Source: Clostridia bacterium (lineage in GTDB: Bacteria > Bacillota > Clostridia > Oscillospirales > CAG-272). Taken from it: a stretch of DNA of 32,197 bases. Where the stretch lies: the NCBI GenBank assembly GCA_017456005.1, contig JAFTLJ010000003.1, positions 1 through 32,197 on the forward strand, in the 5' to 3' direction. The notes under the pieces were generated by a model that did no database searches, was not told the DNA's origin, and saw nothing but the letters and a program-made list of their open reading frames with translations. A program made the translations under genes and the position numbers. Shown here in pieces: positions 31,307 to 32,197 of the stretch. The stretch's first letter is position 1, and the number at the start of each line of letters is the position of its first letter.

Positions 31307-32098
31307 TTAGCATGGCGAAATCCAATTGTTTTTTGAATATTCATTCATTTTTGAAGTAAAAGCGAGTTTTTTATGCAGAGCAAAAAAACAGCACGTTCCG
31401 AAGGGGAACGCGCTGTTTTCGATTTGTTTTGAACTAAGTATCATATACGCCATATTAACGCAGGTCGCTCTGCACAAAGCGCCGCTGTTATCGTAGACGG
31501 AGCCTGTGCCCGCGCCTTCGCCGTAAACGGTTATTTTATCACCGGGGAGAAGATTTTGGTCGCCGTCTAGAAGGTAGCTGTAAACGATTATTTCAAATTC
31601 GCCGCCGTCTGCGCTCTTGCAAATGTAGCAAGTGGGCTCATAATAATCCAAAGACGTAACGTTTTTGGTAACCACAAGCTCCAATTTTACGAATTTTCCA
31701 TCGTATTTTTCGGGGTTACGGTAAAATTCTTCTGCGGAAAGTGCTTCGCATTTTGCGATGTATTCTTCCTTTGAAAGCGAGGTGTCCACAGGTAAATCCG
31801 GCTTGAAGAAATAGTGGCTGAGGAGAAGCGGAAGTACGAAATGCGAAACTATCATGTAAAGCACCGCAACCGCCGCGGCGATTATCTTATGCGCCTTTTT
31901 GTGCGGGCTTGTGATAAGCAGCACGAGGGAGATAAGCGGCGAAATGAACGCCATTATCACAATGAACCACCAGCGGTGGTACCAATCCACGAACTGAACT
32001 GTACGGTAACCGTTATCGTATTTATATTTCTGCTTTTTGGGCGCGGCGGGCGAAAAAAGGGGGCGTTCGTTATGAAATTCTCGCAAAACGCTTGACAA
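31307..32098 (-). CDS. Two-helix membrane protein with OB-like domain, possibly damaged at both ends
   Basis: The frame codes 263 residues. Residues 40-65 and 70-96 are hydrophobic, and residues about 108-220 form a soluble domain (YDGKFVKLELVVTKN, GGEFEIIVYSYL, LLPGDKITVYGEGAG) resembling the OB-like domains found in clostridial membrane proteins. Two oddities stand out. First, there is no ATG with a ribosome binding site near the N-terminus; the frame opens at TTG 32098, inside the -35 box of a plus-strand promoter. Second, after about residue 225 the frame runs through a perfect terminator and gains about 38 residues (AFPFGTCCFFALHKK and beyond) unlike the rest. The natural stop was probably lost by a small indel or point mutation. 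The function is unknown. Confidence 0.55.
   Translation of the reverse strand: MSSVLREFHNERPLFSPAAPKKQKYKYDNGYRTVQFVDWYHRWWFIVIMAFISPLISLVLLITSPHKKAHKIIAAAVAVLYMIVSHFVLPLLLSHYFFKPDLPVDTSLSKEEYIAKCEALSAEEFYRNPEKYDGKFVKLELVVTKNVTSLDYYEPTCYICKSADGGEFEIIVYSYLLDGDQNLLPGDKITVYGEGAGTGSVYDNSGALCRATCVNMAYMILSSKQIENSAFPFGTCCFFALHKKLAFTSKMNEYSKNNWISPC
31382..31419 (-). terminator. Terminator lying inside the 3' part of the reading frame
   Basis: On the plus strand AAAACAGC-A-CGTTCC (31385-31399) pairs with GGAACG-C-GCTGTTTT (31405-31419). The minus-strand product ends in TTTTTTT. The structure is a textbook terminator, so the upstream gene should have stopped before it. Confidence 0.88.
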
Positions 32099-32120
32099 AA
32101 AAGGGAAAAAAGTGTAAATT
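32092..32120 (+). promoter_or_regulatory. Promoter of the gene at the right edge
   Basis: TTGACA (32092-32097), 17 bases, TAAATT (32115-32120). Confidence 0.75.
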
Positions 32121-32137
32121 GAATAGGAAGGATTAAA

Positions 32138-32154
32138 AACCTGCTATGCAGGTT
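32138..32154 (+). other. Small leader hairpin before the right-edge gene
   Basis: AACCTGC and GCAGGTT are perfect 7-base arms around TAT, in the 5' leader between the promoter and the ribosome binding site. No T tract follows, so it is not a terminator; it may protect the mRNA 5' end. Confidence 0.45.
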
Positions 32155-32177
32155 GAGAGAGAAGGAGAAAATACGTT

Positions 32178-32197
32178 ATGGCAAACGTAATGGACAC
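32178..32197 (+). CDS. Start of a plus-strand gene cut by the window edge
   Basis: ATG 32178 follows GAAGGAGA with good spacing and has a promoter upstream. Only MANVMD is visible, so no product can be named. Confidence 0.6.

Overview
The window looks like chromosome from an anaerobic Firmicute of class Clostridia, probably near Oscillospirales/Ruminococcaceae. The reasons are strong AGGAGG-type ribosome binding sites, TTGACA-N17-TATAAT promoters, a T-box leader on tyrS, a tlyA-nadK-argR-recN cluster, two sigma/anti-sigma pairs of clostridial type, and AT-rich intergenic DNA around moderately GC-rich genes. There are no tRNA or rRNA genes, CRISPR arrays, phage genes or transposases. The exact lineage is inference.

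Most striking region (25.4-31.25 kb, minus strand). A 600-nt ORF-free block (31214 to 30615) has its own promoter, complementary ends and many internal helices. It lies just upstream of a multi-spanning membrane protein with a DxxxD motif, and then come a small membrane protein, tlyA, nadK, argR and recN. From the size, neighbours and partner protein I identify the block as OLE RNA (ornate, large, extremophilic) and the membrane protein as OapA. OLE is a known class; what is notable is a complete OLE/OapA locus here, with an extra unknown membrane protein between oapA and tlyA.

Left part (0-6.7 kb): a CvpA-like membrane protein cut by the window edge; a sigma/anti-sigma pair overlapping by ATGA; a decayed secreted ricin-lectin-like gene; then proB-proA-proC, a complete glutamate-to-proline pathway, with a methyltransferase-like gene lacking a normal SAM-binding glycine motif attached to its end.

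Middle (6.7-19.3 kb): nfo (DNA repair) and ychF (ribosome-associated ATPase) on the minus strand; an alpha/beta hydrolase with a lipoprotein; a two-component system; rpe; and a likely carbohydrate module, in which two tandem Gfo/Idh/MocA oxidoreductases are driven by a perfect consensus promoter and face a convergent 1002-residue GH2 glycosidase.

Right-middle (19.4-25.2 kb, all minus strand): a small lipoprotein; a second sigma/anti-sigma pair with a GerM-like anti-sigma domain and a 12-bp palindrome in its leader; a metallophosphoesterase attached to tyrS; the tyrosine T-box with UAC specifier and terminator; and an XRE regulator with a TPR-like C-terminus. At the right edge (31.3-32.2 kb) is a membrane protein gene whose reading frame runs through its own terminator and lacks a clear start, then a promoter and the first codons of a plus-strand gene.
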